A stretch of DNA of 5,240 nt. Source: Candidatus Kaiserbacteria bacterium (lineage in GTDB: Bacteria > Patescibacteriota > Minisyncoccia > Phycocordibacterales > UBA2100). The stretch is taken from assembly GCA_026985835.1 (NCBI GenBank), contig JALSPS010000014.1, positions 1-5,240 of the forward strand, in the 5' to 3' direction. The notes below the pieces were generated by a model, which was not told the origin of the DNA, searched no databases, and saw only the letters and a program-made list of their open reading frames with translations. Both the position numbers and the translations under genes were made by a program. Every line of letters begins with the position of its first letter. Position 1 is the stretch's first letter. Positions 1-5,240 of this stretch are shown here, one piece after another.

Positions 1-162
1 CGCAGTTAAAAAAAATAAAGAAGCGAGAGAAAATAAAGCTGTTTTTGAAATTTTATGTGTTACTTTACCCTGAAACTGATCTTTATCAAATGACGATAAA
101 TTTGATGAGTCCAAAAAAATATCCTCGGGATCAATATCTTGTATTTTATCTTTTCTAAACAT
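1..162 (-). CDS. mrdA: Penicillin-binding protein 2 (elongasome transpeptidase), N-terminal 54 codons only
   Basis: Partial gene running off the left edge. The ATG at 162-160 opens a frame with no stop over all 54 visible codons. The first ~40 residues are a polar cytoplasmic tail containing IDPEDIFLDSSNL and then FDKDQFQGK. From about residue 41 the sequence turns hydrophobic (TALFSLASLFFLTA), which looks like the start of a single membrane anchor. That tail-plus-anchor design and the position directly after mreC-mreD fit PBP2, the class B transpeptidase that cross-links peptidoglycan during rod elongation together with RodA. I recall similar acidic IDPxxIFLDSSNL tails in PBP2 of candidate-phylum bacteria; this is memory, not a search. 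The start lies 3 bases after the mreD stop, so it is probably co-transcribed and translationally coupled. No Shine-Dalgarno is visible. The catalytic domain is outside the window, so the identity rests on context and the tail. Confidence 0.75.
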   Translation of the reverse strand, partial: MFRKDKIQDIDPEDIFLDSSNLSSFDKDQFQGKVTHKISKTALFSLASLFFLTA

Positions 163-165
163 ATT

Positions 166-426
166 CTAAAATAATAATTTTTTGAGCGCTTGTCGTGTAA
201 AAAATAAAATTAAAGAAAAAAGAGTCCAAAAAATACTAAGAATTGAGATACCATAAACCGGATACCCAAAAATCATATCAATTAAAATTGACAAAAAAAT
301 AAGTTCATACGCATCATAAAAAATAAATGAAAATATAATCAATCCGGCAAAAATAAATATGTGGTTAAAATATATAGATGCAAGAATAAGAATCAATAAT
401 AATAATCTCAATAGTAGTTTATTCAT
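166..426 (-). CDS. mreD: Short MreD-like rod-shape membrane protein (86 aa)
   Basis: An 86-residue, almost wholly hydrophobic protein with about four possible membrane segments (near residues 4-20, 22-36, 41-54 and 58-77) and a basic C-terminus (RQALKKLLF). The middle carries DMIFGYPVYGIS, which resembles the D-x-x-x-G-x-P-x-G loop of MreD. Its place between mreC and mrdA is the canonical mreD position. MreD is the polytopic partner of MreC in the elongasome; usual family members are about 160 residues, so this one is about half size. I chose the ATG at 426-424, one base after the mreC stop (TAATATG); a TTG at 450 would add eight residues inside mreC and looks less likely. G+C over 181-420 is only about 24% by my count. 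No second half or obvious frameshift is visible, because mrdA starts 3 bases later. Homology to MreD is inferred mainly from context and the loop motif. Confidence 0.7.
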   Translation of the reverse strand: MNKLLLRLLLLILILASIYFNHIFIFAGLIIFSFIFYDAYELIFLSILIDMIFGYPVYGISILSIFWTLFSLILFFTRQALKKLLF

Positions 427-427
427 A

Positions 428-1222
428 TTATTTTTGCAAAACGGATACAAGTTCCAGGGTTTCTATATTTTGCGGTACTCTTGCAAAAACAGTTTTAAAA
501 GCATCTTCAGGCTTTTCTTCTATATCATATACTTCAGCCACAATTCTGCCAAAAGATTCGGGAGAATAAACAAAGTCCCCCTTGTTTATTTGTAAATCCC
601 TAGGAACTTTAATTACAAATGAAGCATGCCCCACCCCAAGCGCTTCTAAGAATGTTGGCTCCTCATCATCTGATTTTAATATAACCTTTAATTTATAACC
701 ATTGGAAGAAAAAAGTGTAACAAGTGCAGTATTATCAGAATTTTTCTTTGAAACCACACCTATTGCAACCGCATTATTTGCCATCACAATATCGCCCTCA
801 TTTATATTTGTACCGTTTGTAGATATAAGAATTGTGCCATAAGGAAAAACTCCAAAAGTTGAATATACATCAGCTATAATCGCTCTTGAGGAAATCGTAC
901 TTGTTGCGAATAAATTTCTTAAACTCTTGTTTTCTTCTTTTAGAAAAGCGTTTTCATACCTTAGCACTCTAAGGTCATTTAGCTCTGATTTTAATTCTTC
1001 GTTTTCTTTTTTTATAGAATTTGAATTAAAGTTTTCAACACCTGCAAAAAAATTTAAATTGGAAACATTAAATCTATTTGAAAATGTTGGAATAAGATAC
1101 GATAAATTTGATGTAAAAAAACCATTCGTAAAAAAATTGATACCAAAAAGAGTTATCAATGATAACAACAAAAAGATAATTTTTTTACTTATCTTATTTT
1201 TATTCCTTCGGCGTAAATTCAT
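428..1222 (-). CDS. mreC: Rod shape-determining protein MreC (264 aa)
   Basis: MreC is a bitopic membrane protein that links the cytoplasmic MreB filament to the extracytoplasmic wall-synthesis enzymes and activates PBP2. The order of parts matches the family: a basic N-terminus (residues 1-14, RRRNKNKISKK), one membrane helix (about 15-32), and an extracytoplasmic linker. A coiled coil follows at about 67-105, with heptad-like KKENEELKSELNDL and YENAFLKEENKSLRNLF. Two beta domains follow (about 112-185 and 190-264). Family-like turns include TNGTNINEGDIV (135-146), the VPRDLQINKGDFVY loop (206-219) and the final FARVPQNIETLELVSV. The length is normal for a compact MreC. The ATG at 1222-1220 lies inside the end of mreB, giving a 23-base overlap in a different frame, so translation is probably coupled to mreB. 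No Shine-Dalgarno precedes it. The stop is one base before the mreD ATG. Confidence 0.93.
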   Translation of the reverse strand: MNLRRRNKNKISKKIIFLLLSLITLFGINFFTNGFFTSNLSYLIPTFSNRFNVSNLNFFAGVENFNSNSIKKENEELKSELNDLRVLRYENAFLKEENKSLRNLFATSTISSRAIIADVYSTFGVFPYGTILISTNGTNINEGDIVMANNAVAIGVVSKKNSDNTALVTLFSSNGYKLKVILKSDDEEPTFLEALGVGHASFVIKVPRDLQINKGDFVYSPESFGRIVAEVYDIEEKPEDAFKTVFARVPQNIETLELVSVLQK

Positions 1223-2285
1223 AATCGTGTGTTATTAATGCTTCTTTATAACCGGGAATATCAGTAAGTATTTCGCTGGTTCCGCGAACTACAGCGGTTA
1301 GCGGGTCATCAGCAACTCTAACAGGTACTCCTAACTCCTCTTTTAAAAGGTCATCCAATCCGCGTAACAGCGCCCCTCCCCCGGTTAGATAAACTCCTTT
1401 TCTCATAACATCGGCGACAACTTCCGGCGGAGTCGTTTCAAGAACTTCTTTGATCACTTCCACCAACCTCAAAACCGATGTGCTTATTGCATCACGAACA
1501 TCAGTATCTGTAATTACAACCTCACGCGGAAGCCCTGAAACCAAATCTCTCCCACGAACAATTGTCTCTAACGGTTCATCAAGTTCTTTAACGGAATTTA
1601 CTTTTATTTTTATTTCTTCTGCCGTCTTTTTGCCAATCAATATCTTAAATTCGCTTCTTATATAATTTATAATATCATTATTGAATGTATCTCCTGCAAC
1701 CGTGATATTGCGCGCATTTACAAGCCCCCCCAAAGAAACAATTCCGATATCGGTTGTTCCACCTCCTATATCCACAACCATTGAGCCGGTTGGAGTTTTA
1801 ACTGGCAATTTTATACCGACAGCCGCCGCCATTGGCTCTTCTACAATGTAAACTTCGCGCGCGCCGGCATTTTTTGCAGCATCCTCTACAGCGCGCACTT
1901 CAACATTCGTTATTCCGCTTGGTACACCTACAACAACTCGCGGACCGAAAAACTTCATTCTTTTTCCAGAAGCCTTATCAAGCAAATATGCAAGCATTTC
2001 TTCTGTTATTTCAAAATCAGAAATAACACCATCAATAACCGGTTGAACCGCTTTTATGTGTCCAGGTGTTCTGCCAAGCATATTTTTGGCAACTTGCCCA
2101 ACCGCAACGATTTGCCCGGTTTTTGAATTAACGGCAACAATTGATGGTTCGTTTATTACAATTCCCCTACCTTTGACATAAACGAGAGTATTTGTTGTCC
2201 CAAGATCAATCCCAATTTCATCAGAGATTGTTCCAAAAAACTTATTTTTTAAATTTATGAAAAAATTTTTTATTTGTTTAAACAT
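1200..2285 (-). CDS. mreB: Cell shape-determining actin homologue MreB (361 aa)
   Basis: MreB is a bacterial actin that polymerises with ATP on the inner membrane face and directs the rod elongation machinery. The actin-fold nucleotide motifs are all visible: phosphate-1 IDLGTTNTLVYVKG (26-39), the connecting GVPSGIT (120-126) and EEPMAAAVG (149-157), phosphate-2 VVDIGGGTTDIG (170-181), and the adenosine motif LTGGGALLRGL (about 300-310). A basic/aromatic N-terminal stretch of about 20 residues (MFKQIKNFFINLKNKFF) precedes the fold and looks like an amphipathic membrane anchor. I chose the ATG at 2285-2283, which overlaps the proS stop by 8 bases (ATGTTTAA); an in-frame TTG at 2294 would add three residues. 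A weak GAAAG sits two bases upstream. The G+C content (about 49% over 1741-1920) is well above that of the downstream genes. The protein is full length with no missing motif. Confidence 0.98.
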   Translation of the reverse strand: MFKQIKNFFINLKNKFFGTISDEIGIDLGTTNTLVYVKGRGIVINEPSIVAVNSKTGQIVAVGQVAKNMLGRTPGHIKAVQPVIDGVISDFEITEEMLAYLLDKASGKRMKFFGPRVVVGVPSGITNVEVRAVEDAAKNAGAREVYIVEEPMAAAVGIKLPVKTPTGSMVVDIGGGTTDIGIVSLGGLVNARNITVAGDTFNNDIINYIRSEFKILIGKKTAEEIKIKVNSVKELDEPLETIVRGRDLVSGLPREVVITDTDVRDAISTSVLRLVEVIKEVLETTPPEVVADVMRKGVYLTGGGALLRGLDDLLKEELGVPVRVADDPLTAVVRGTSEILTDIPGYKEALITHDYEFTPKE

Positions 2286-3531
2286 ATCTTTCAATTAATT
2301 CTTGCTCTGTAATCATTTTTGTTGTGCCTTTTTGTCTTGAGTAGTATTCAATTTGACCAGCAGAAAGTGTTTTATCACTAATTACGAATCTGTTGGAAAT
2401 ACCAATCAAGTCCGCATCCGCAAACTTTTGTCCTGCCGAAACTTCTCTATCATCATACAAAACATCCGCGCCTCTTGATAATAAATCCTCATAAAGTCTC
2501 TCAGCTTCGTCTCGTGCATCAGTTGTATCTTTACCATCCAAAAGAATCAAATGAATCTTGAAAGGTGATACTTCCTCAGGCCATACAAGCCCTTTATTAT
2601 CAGACATAACTTCTGCCAAAACGCCCATCATTCTTGTGGTTCCAATTCCGTAAGACCCCATCCATACGGGAGTTTTTTCTCCAGCTTCATTTTTATAAAA
2701 TAATCCTATATCTTTAGCTTTTTGCAGTCCAAAATTAAATATATTTCCAACCTCAGCTGTTTTAACTCGTTTTAGCTCTTCTTTTTTTACTCCTAATTTT
2801 TGCAAGGTTTCTTCACTCATAACTTCTTCATTTATAGCTATGTTTTTTTCTTTATTTAGATATATGTAATCCTCTCCCGCATCACAAATTGTTTGAAACT
2901 CATGACTAAATTCGGTAAATGCACCACCGGGAGCAAAAGTCATAAATGTTCTATCCGCTATACCAAAGCGTTCAAAAATTCTCTCATAGGCTTTTATTGT
3001 GTCTTCATATATTTTATTATGCTGTTCTTCTCCATCGCAAAATGAATATGAATCTTTCATGCCAAATTCTCTACCGCGCATAATTCCACTTTTTGCGCGC
3101 AACTCATTTCGCAGTTTGTTTTGAAATTGATAAACATAAACAGGTAAATCTTTAAAACTGCGAATATGATTTTTCATCATCTCGCCAATCGGTTCTTCAT
3201 GCGACCAACCAAATCCAACCTCTCCTCCGGCTTTTAATTCAGCCTTAAACCAAACATCCACCAATTCATCATCCCAACGCCCGGTATTTTCCCAAATTTC
3301 TTTTGGTTGAAGAGAAGACATTAAAATCTCTTGTCCTCCTATAGCATTCATTTCTTCTCTTATTATTTGCTTTATCTTTTCGTGTGTTTTCAATCCCAGA
3401 GGTAACATTGAATAAACTCCCGCCATTTCCTTATTTATAAATCCCGCGCGAATAAGAAGTTGTGCATTTTTTGATACCTCATCAGATGGGGCTTCTTTTC
3501 TGGTTTTTGTAAAAAGTTTTGATTGTCTCAT
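2278..3531 (-). CDS. proS: Prolyl-tRNA synthetase, short form without the editing insertion (417 aa)
   Basis: Class II aminoacyl-tRNA synthetase that charges tRNA-Pro with proline in the cytoplasm. Motif 1 lies around residues 43-76 (MLPLGLKTHEKI to SSLQP). The substrate loop reads GWSHEEPIGEMM (108-119), with Ser where the family usually has Thr in the TxE motif. Motif 2 spans about 135-164 (FQNKLRNELRAKSG, MRGREFGMKDSYSF). Motif 3 is GSYGIGTTRMMGVLAE (292-307). The anticodon-binding domain occupies about 322-417 (FKIHLILL, GADVLYDDREVSAGQKFADADLIG). Typical bacterial-type ProRS is about 570 residues, with a ~180-residue INS domain between motifs 2 and 3 that deacylates Ala-tRNA-Pro. Here only about 127 residues separate those motifs, so that domain is absent. 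Start at the ATG 3531-3529, directly downstream of a promoter candidate. The rseP-proS order is widespread. The stop overlaps the mreB start. Confidence 0.97.
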   Translation of the reverse strand: MRQSKLFTKTRKEAPSDEVSKNAQLLIRAGFINKEMAGVYSMLPLGLKTHEKIKQIIREEMNAIGGQEILMSSLQPKEIWENTGRWDDELVDVWFKAELKAGGEVGFGWSHEEPIGEMMKNHIRSFKDLPVYVYQFQNKLRNELRAKSGIMRGREFGMKDSYSFCDGEEQHNKIYEDTIKAYERIFERFGIADRTFMTFAPGGAFTEFSHEFQTICDAGEDYIYLNKEKNIAINEEVMSEETLQKLGVKKEELKRVKTAEVGNIFNFGLQKAKDIGLFYKNEAGEKTPVWMGSYGIGTTRMMGVLAEVMSDNKGLVWPEEVSPFKIHLILLDGKDTTDARDEAERLYEDLLSRGADVLYDDREVSAGQKFADADLIGISNRFVISDKTLSAGQIEYYSRQKGTTKMITEQELIERYV

Positions 3532-3537
3532 ACCCGT

Positions 3538-3566
3538 ATAATAACAAAGAAATTCTTTTATACCAA
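3538..3566 (-). promoter_or_regulatory. Candidate sigma70-type promoter for proS-mreBCD-mrdA, possibly leaderless
   Basis: On the minus strand, TTGGTA (3566-3561, 4/6 match to TTGACA) is followed by a 17-base spacer and TATTAT (3543-3538, 5/6 match to TATAAT). A TGT immediately before the hexamer (3546-3544) makes it an extended -10. The usual start point, about 7 bases past the -10, would be base 3531, the A of the proS ATG. The spacer contains a 13-base palindrome, AAAGAATTTCTTT (3558-3546), that could be an operator or chance. A second -10-like TATAAA with an extended TG lies at 3562-3557; it would give a leader of about 20 bases. Prediction by eye in AT-rich DNA, so moderate confidence. 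Confidence 0.5.
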
Positions 3567-3643
3567 ATCAGCTAAAATAGAGTAAAAAGTATAAAGAAAT
3601 CTGTTATCTTTCTAATTCATCAGTTTGTATAATTTTCTATACC
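3567..3643 (-). other. Remainder of the rseP-proS gap; no gene, no convincing terminator
   Basis: AT-rich spacer between the rseP stop and the proS promoter candidate. Just after the stop, bases 3642-3627 can form a weak hairpin (GTATAG, loop AAAA, TTATAC, six pairs including one G-U). No T run follows it, so it does not qualify as a rho-independent terminator. Transcription from rseP may therefore read into proS. No open frame of note is present. Confidence 0.4.
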
Positions 3644-4762
3644 TTATGAAAGTAGTTTCAAAATATCATGGTAAGTAATAAAAAGCATAAAGAGTATGAG
3701 AGCGCCAAATCCTACAACATTTAGAGTCGTTGTTATAAACCCGGGCAAAGGCCTTCTTATTATTGCCTCAATTAAAACAAATAAAATTCTACCTCCATCA
3801 AGTGCCGGGATTGGAATCAAATTAACCAACGCAAGATTAACTGATATAAAAGCAACAACATTCAAAAGATATATCATACCGATTGACGATGCCTGCCCAA
3901 CTATACCTACTATTCCAACAGGACCGGCGACTTGTTTCCAATCAACATTACCCATAAATGCCGAACTAAAGAGTTTTACAAGACCATTATACACCATAAC
4001 AAAACTTCCCAGAGTTGCATCTGCTCCATACTTTAAAGCGCTTAAAAATCCCATAGGTTCATCTGTTACAAGATTCATAGCTATTCCAACTGCGGGAGTA
4101 CCGGGAGAATCTTTTAAAATACCCTGAACCGGCGTAATCGGAACAATTGCTTTTGTTGTAGAACCAAGATGAGTAACAGTAAATAACAACTCCTCGCCTT
4201 TGTGTCTTTTTATAAATTCCGCAACTGCGCTTGGTGTGATTTTTGTAATTTTATCCTTGTGCGTCTTAGAATTTGACTCCAACAAATGAATCTCATCACC
4301 GGCTTTTAAATCGCTCATACTTGCCGGGGTTGAAGGAATGATTGAAGAAATCAAAAGTCTCGTAGGCTGAACTCCATATTGAGATTCTGCGACCGAAGCA
4401 GGGGCGCCAAGCATAAATGTTGCAGAAAATAAAATCCAAGCAAAGATCATATTAAACAAGACTCCTCCCGCAAGTACGGCTATTTGCACAAAAGGATTCT
4501 TATAAACCAGAGCCCTCTTTTTTTCCGCATCTGATATTGAATCATCTTTTGTTTCTCCAAAAATACGAACAAATCCTCCAAACGGTATCCAATTTATTGT
4601 GTACTCAGTTTCGCCAATCCTGCCAATTGTAAAAGCGCGCGGAGGATAACCAACTCCAAATTCATCAACTCGCACCTTAAATAATTTTGCAATAAGAAAA
4701 TGCCCAAGCTCATGAACAACTATAAGTACTATTAAAACTGCAATAAAAATTAAAATGTTCAT
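3644..4762 (-). CDS. rseP: Site-2-type intramembrane zinc metalloprotease, RseP/RIP family (372 aa)
   Basis: Membrane zinc protease of the M50B (S2P/RseP) family, which cuts substrate helices within the membrane, for example anti-sigma factors or leftover signal peptides. The zinc motif HELGH is at residues 17-21 in the first membrane helix. GGFVRI lies at 62-67 and the AGGVLFN re-entrant region at 98-104. A single PDZ-like domain spans about 125-215 (SSIIPSTPASMSDLKAGDEI). The third zinc ligand is the Asp of NLIPIPALDGG (314-324), followed by the last membrane helix (about 345-364). All catalytic elements are intact. E. coli RseP has about 450 residues and two PDZ domains; one PDZ and about 370 residues is the common compact form. 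The start is the ATG 4762-4760, set so the HELGH falls in the first helix. The upstream leader is nearly pure A/T with no Shine-Dalgarno. The cellular substrate cannot be told from the sequence. Confidence 0.96.
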   Translation of the reverse strand: MNILIFIAVLIVLIVVHELGHFLIAKLFKVRVDEFGVGYPPRAFTIGRIGETEYTINWIPFGGFVRIFGETKDDSISDAEKKRALVYKNPFVQIAVLAGGVLFNMIFAWILFSATFMLGAPASVAESQYGVQPTRLLISSIIPSTPASMSDLKAGDEIHLLESNSKTHKDKITKITPSAVAEFIKRHKGEELLFTVTHLGSTTKAIVPITPVQGILKDSPGTPAVGIAMNLVTDEPMGFLSALKYGADATLGSFVMVYNGLVKLFSSAFMGNVDWKQVAGPVGIVGIVGQASSIGMIYLLNVVAFISVNLALVNLIPIPALDGGRILFVLIEAIIRRPLPGFITTTLNVVGFGALILFMLFITYHDILKLLS

Positions 4763-4795
4763 AATATAATATATTTTAAATGATTAAATTAACAC

Positions 4796-4825
4796 ATTAT
4801 ACATTACTGTTATTTGTTCTGGAAA
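4796..4825 (-). promoter_or_regulatory. Candidate sigma70-type promoter for rseP
   Basis: On the minus strand a perfect TATAAT lies at 4801-4796, with TTTCCA (4825-4820, 4/6 match to TTGACA) 18 bases upstream. The predicted start near base 4789 would give a leader of about 27 bases, almost all A/T, with no Shine-Dalgarno. The -35 lies inside the hairpin at 4808-4830. The consensus -10 is the strong part; the -35 is weak, and TATAAT-like strings are common in DNA this AT-rich. Confidence 0.45.
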
Positions 4826-4830
4826 TAACA
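4808..4830. repeat. Perfect inverted repeat (8-base arms, 7-base loop) just after the Nudix stop
   Basis: On the plus strand TGTTATTT (4808-4815) and AAATAACA (4823-4830) are exact reverse complements around the loop GTTCTGG. On the minus strand it begins two bases after the Nudix TAA. It is the best stem in either gap. It lacks a T tract on the minus-strand side, so it is not a standard terminator for the Nudix gene. It may instead protect a 3' end or act as an operator, because it covers the -35 and most of the spacer of the rseP promoter candidate. Pairing is mostly A-U. Confidence 0.5.
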
Positions 4831-4832
4831 AA

Positions 4833-5240
4833 TTATTTTTCTGATTCATCATAGATATAAATTTTTGCAAATTCTTTTACATTTGGTAACACATCTTCAT
4901 TCTCAAGTGCTTCTTTTGATGAGAAAAATCTGGTTTCCGTGCATTCAATTGATCTTGTAAAATTCTCTATATTATTTATCTTCGCTTTATAGATTACATT
5001 TGCTCCCCATATTTTATATTTGTCAAATAATACTGTTATAAAGTAATCCGGCTTTGAACTTATATCAAAAACTCTCAATCCCATTTCTTCTCGTACCTCT
5101 CTTTCCAATGCCTCTTTCGGTTTCTCTCCAAATTCCAATCCGCCACCCGGCAAATCCCAAACTCCACTTTCTTCTTTTTGCAATAAAAACCTTTTATCAT
5201 TATCCAAAACCAACGCTTTAATAGATATACGATATAATGG
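4833..5240 (-). CDS. Nudix hydrolase (MutT-like), N-terminus outside the window
   Basis: Nudix enzymes hydrolyse nucleoside diphosphates linked to another group, using Mg2+ held by the Nudix box. The box here is perfect: GGLEFGEKPKEALEREVREE followed by MGL fits GX5EX7REUXEEXGU. The preceding VWDLPGG is also typical. The visible part is 135 codons ending in TAA at 4835-4833. A TTG at 5213 could be taken as a start, but the frame stays open upstream through ten more codons to the window edge. Those codons (PLYRISIKAL, then VLDNDKRFLLQK) look like the normal first beta strand of the fold, so the true start is almost certainly outside. Substrate specificity cannot be read from the sequence; housecleaning of damaged nucleotides, (d)NTP or nucleotide-sugar hydrolysis are all possible. 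It lies 70 bases upstream of rseP on the same strand, with a hairpin and a promoter candidate between them, so shared transcription is uncertain. Confidence 0.92.
   Translation of the reverse strand, partial: PLYRISIKALVLDNDKRFLLQKEESGVWDLPGGGLEFGEKPKEALEREVREEMGLRVFDISSKPDYFITVLFDKYKIWGANVIYKAKINNIENFTRSIECTETRFFSSKEALENEDVLPNVKEFAKIYIYDESEK

Noticed and set aside
424..450. TTG at 450 as the mreD start
   Set aside because: It would extend into mreC and add polar residues MYPFCKNN. The ATG at 426 sits one base after the mreC stop and starts right before the hydrophobic segment.
93..1113. 15-base exact repeat ACGATAAATTTGATG at 93-107 and 1099-1113
   Set aside because: Both copies are in coding sequence and encode the same SNLS residues in mrdA and mreC. 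There are only two copies, with no flanking similarity, so chance plus shared codon choice is the simplest explanation.
359..2026. Several plus-strand open frames of 64-103 codons (359-595, 927-1238, 1450-1665, 1832-2026)
   Set aside because: All are antisense shadows of mreD, mreC and mreB, with low-complexity or unfamilyed translations.
3627..3642. Hairpin after the rseP stop as a rho-independent terminator
   Set aside because: The stem is A/U-rich with one G-U pair, and no T tract follows on the minus strand.
3696..4127. 143-codon open frame on the plus strand
   Set aside because: It lies wholly antisense to the intact rseP coding region, has no recognisable domain, and no promoter or ribosome site is evident.
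5211..5213. TTG at 5213 as the Nudix start
   Set aside because: The frame is open to the window edge, and the ten upstream codons read as the normal first strand of the Nudix fold, so the gene is treated as cut by the edge.

Overview
The window is a compact, AT-rich stretch (roughly one third G+C) with every gene on the minus strand. Read in the direction of transcription, from high to low coordinates, the order is: a Nudix hydrolase cut by the right edge, a site-2-type membrane metalloprotease (rseP), a short prolyl-tRNA synthetase (proS), mreB, mreC, a very short mreD, and the first 54 codons of a penicillin-binding protein 2 (mrdA) cut by the left edge. No RNA gene, mobile element, CRISPR array or long repeat was seen.

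Several things suggest a Parcubacteria-type member of the Candidate Phyla Radiation (Patescibacteria): low G+C, tight packing, a ProRS of only 417 residues, a half-length MreD, and an N-terminal PBP2 tail (IDPEDIFLDSSNL...) that I recall from that group. This assignment is an inference from gene content and protein style, because no taxonomic marker is present.

Layout. 4833-5240: Nudix hydrolase, open to the edge. 4763-4832: 70-base gap holding a 23-base hairpin and a consensus -10 box ahead of rseP. 3644-4762: rseP. 3532-3643: 112-base gap with a good promoter candidate whose predicted start point falls on the proS ATG, suggesting a leaderless message. 2278-3531: proS. 1-2285: mreB, mreC, mreD and mrdA, in which each start overlaps or nearly touches the previous stop (8-base overlap, 23-base overlap, 1-base gap, 3-base gap). 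None of the six visible start codons has a convincing Shine-Dalgarno sequence.

Functionally, the left half is a rod-shape/elongasome operon. MreB filaments lie on the inner face of the membrane, MreC and MreD form the transmembrane link, and PBP2 is the septum-independent transpeptidase; RodA would be expected just past the left edge. proS appears to head this transcription unit, tying a translation enzyme to cell-wall growth genes. The rseP-proS adjacency is common in bacteria. I found no clearly new system. The best leads are the ProRS without an editing domain, the minimal MreD, and the Shine-Dalgarno-poor, possibly leaderless translation.
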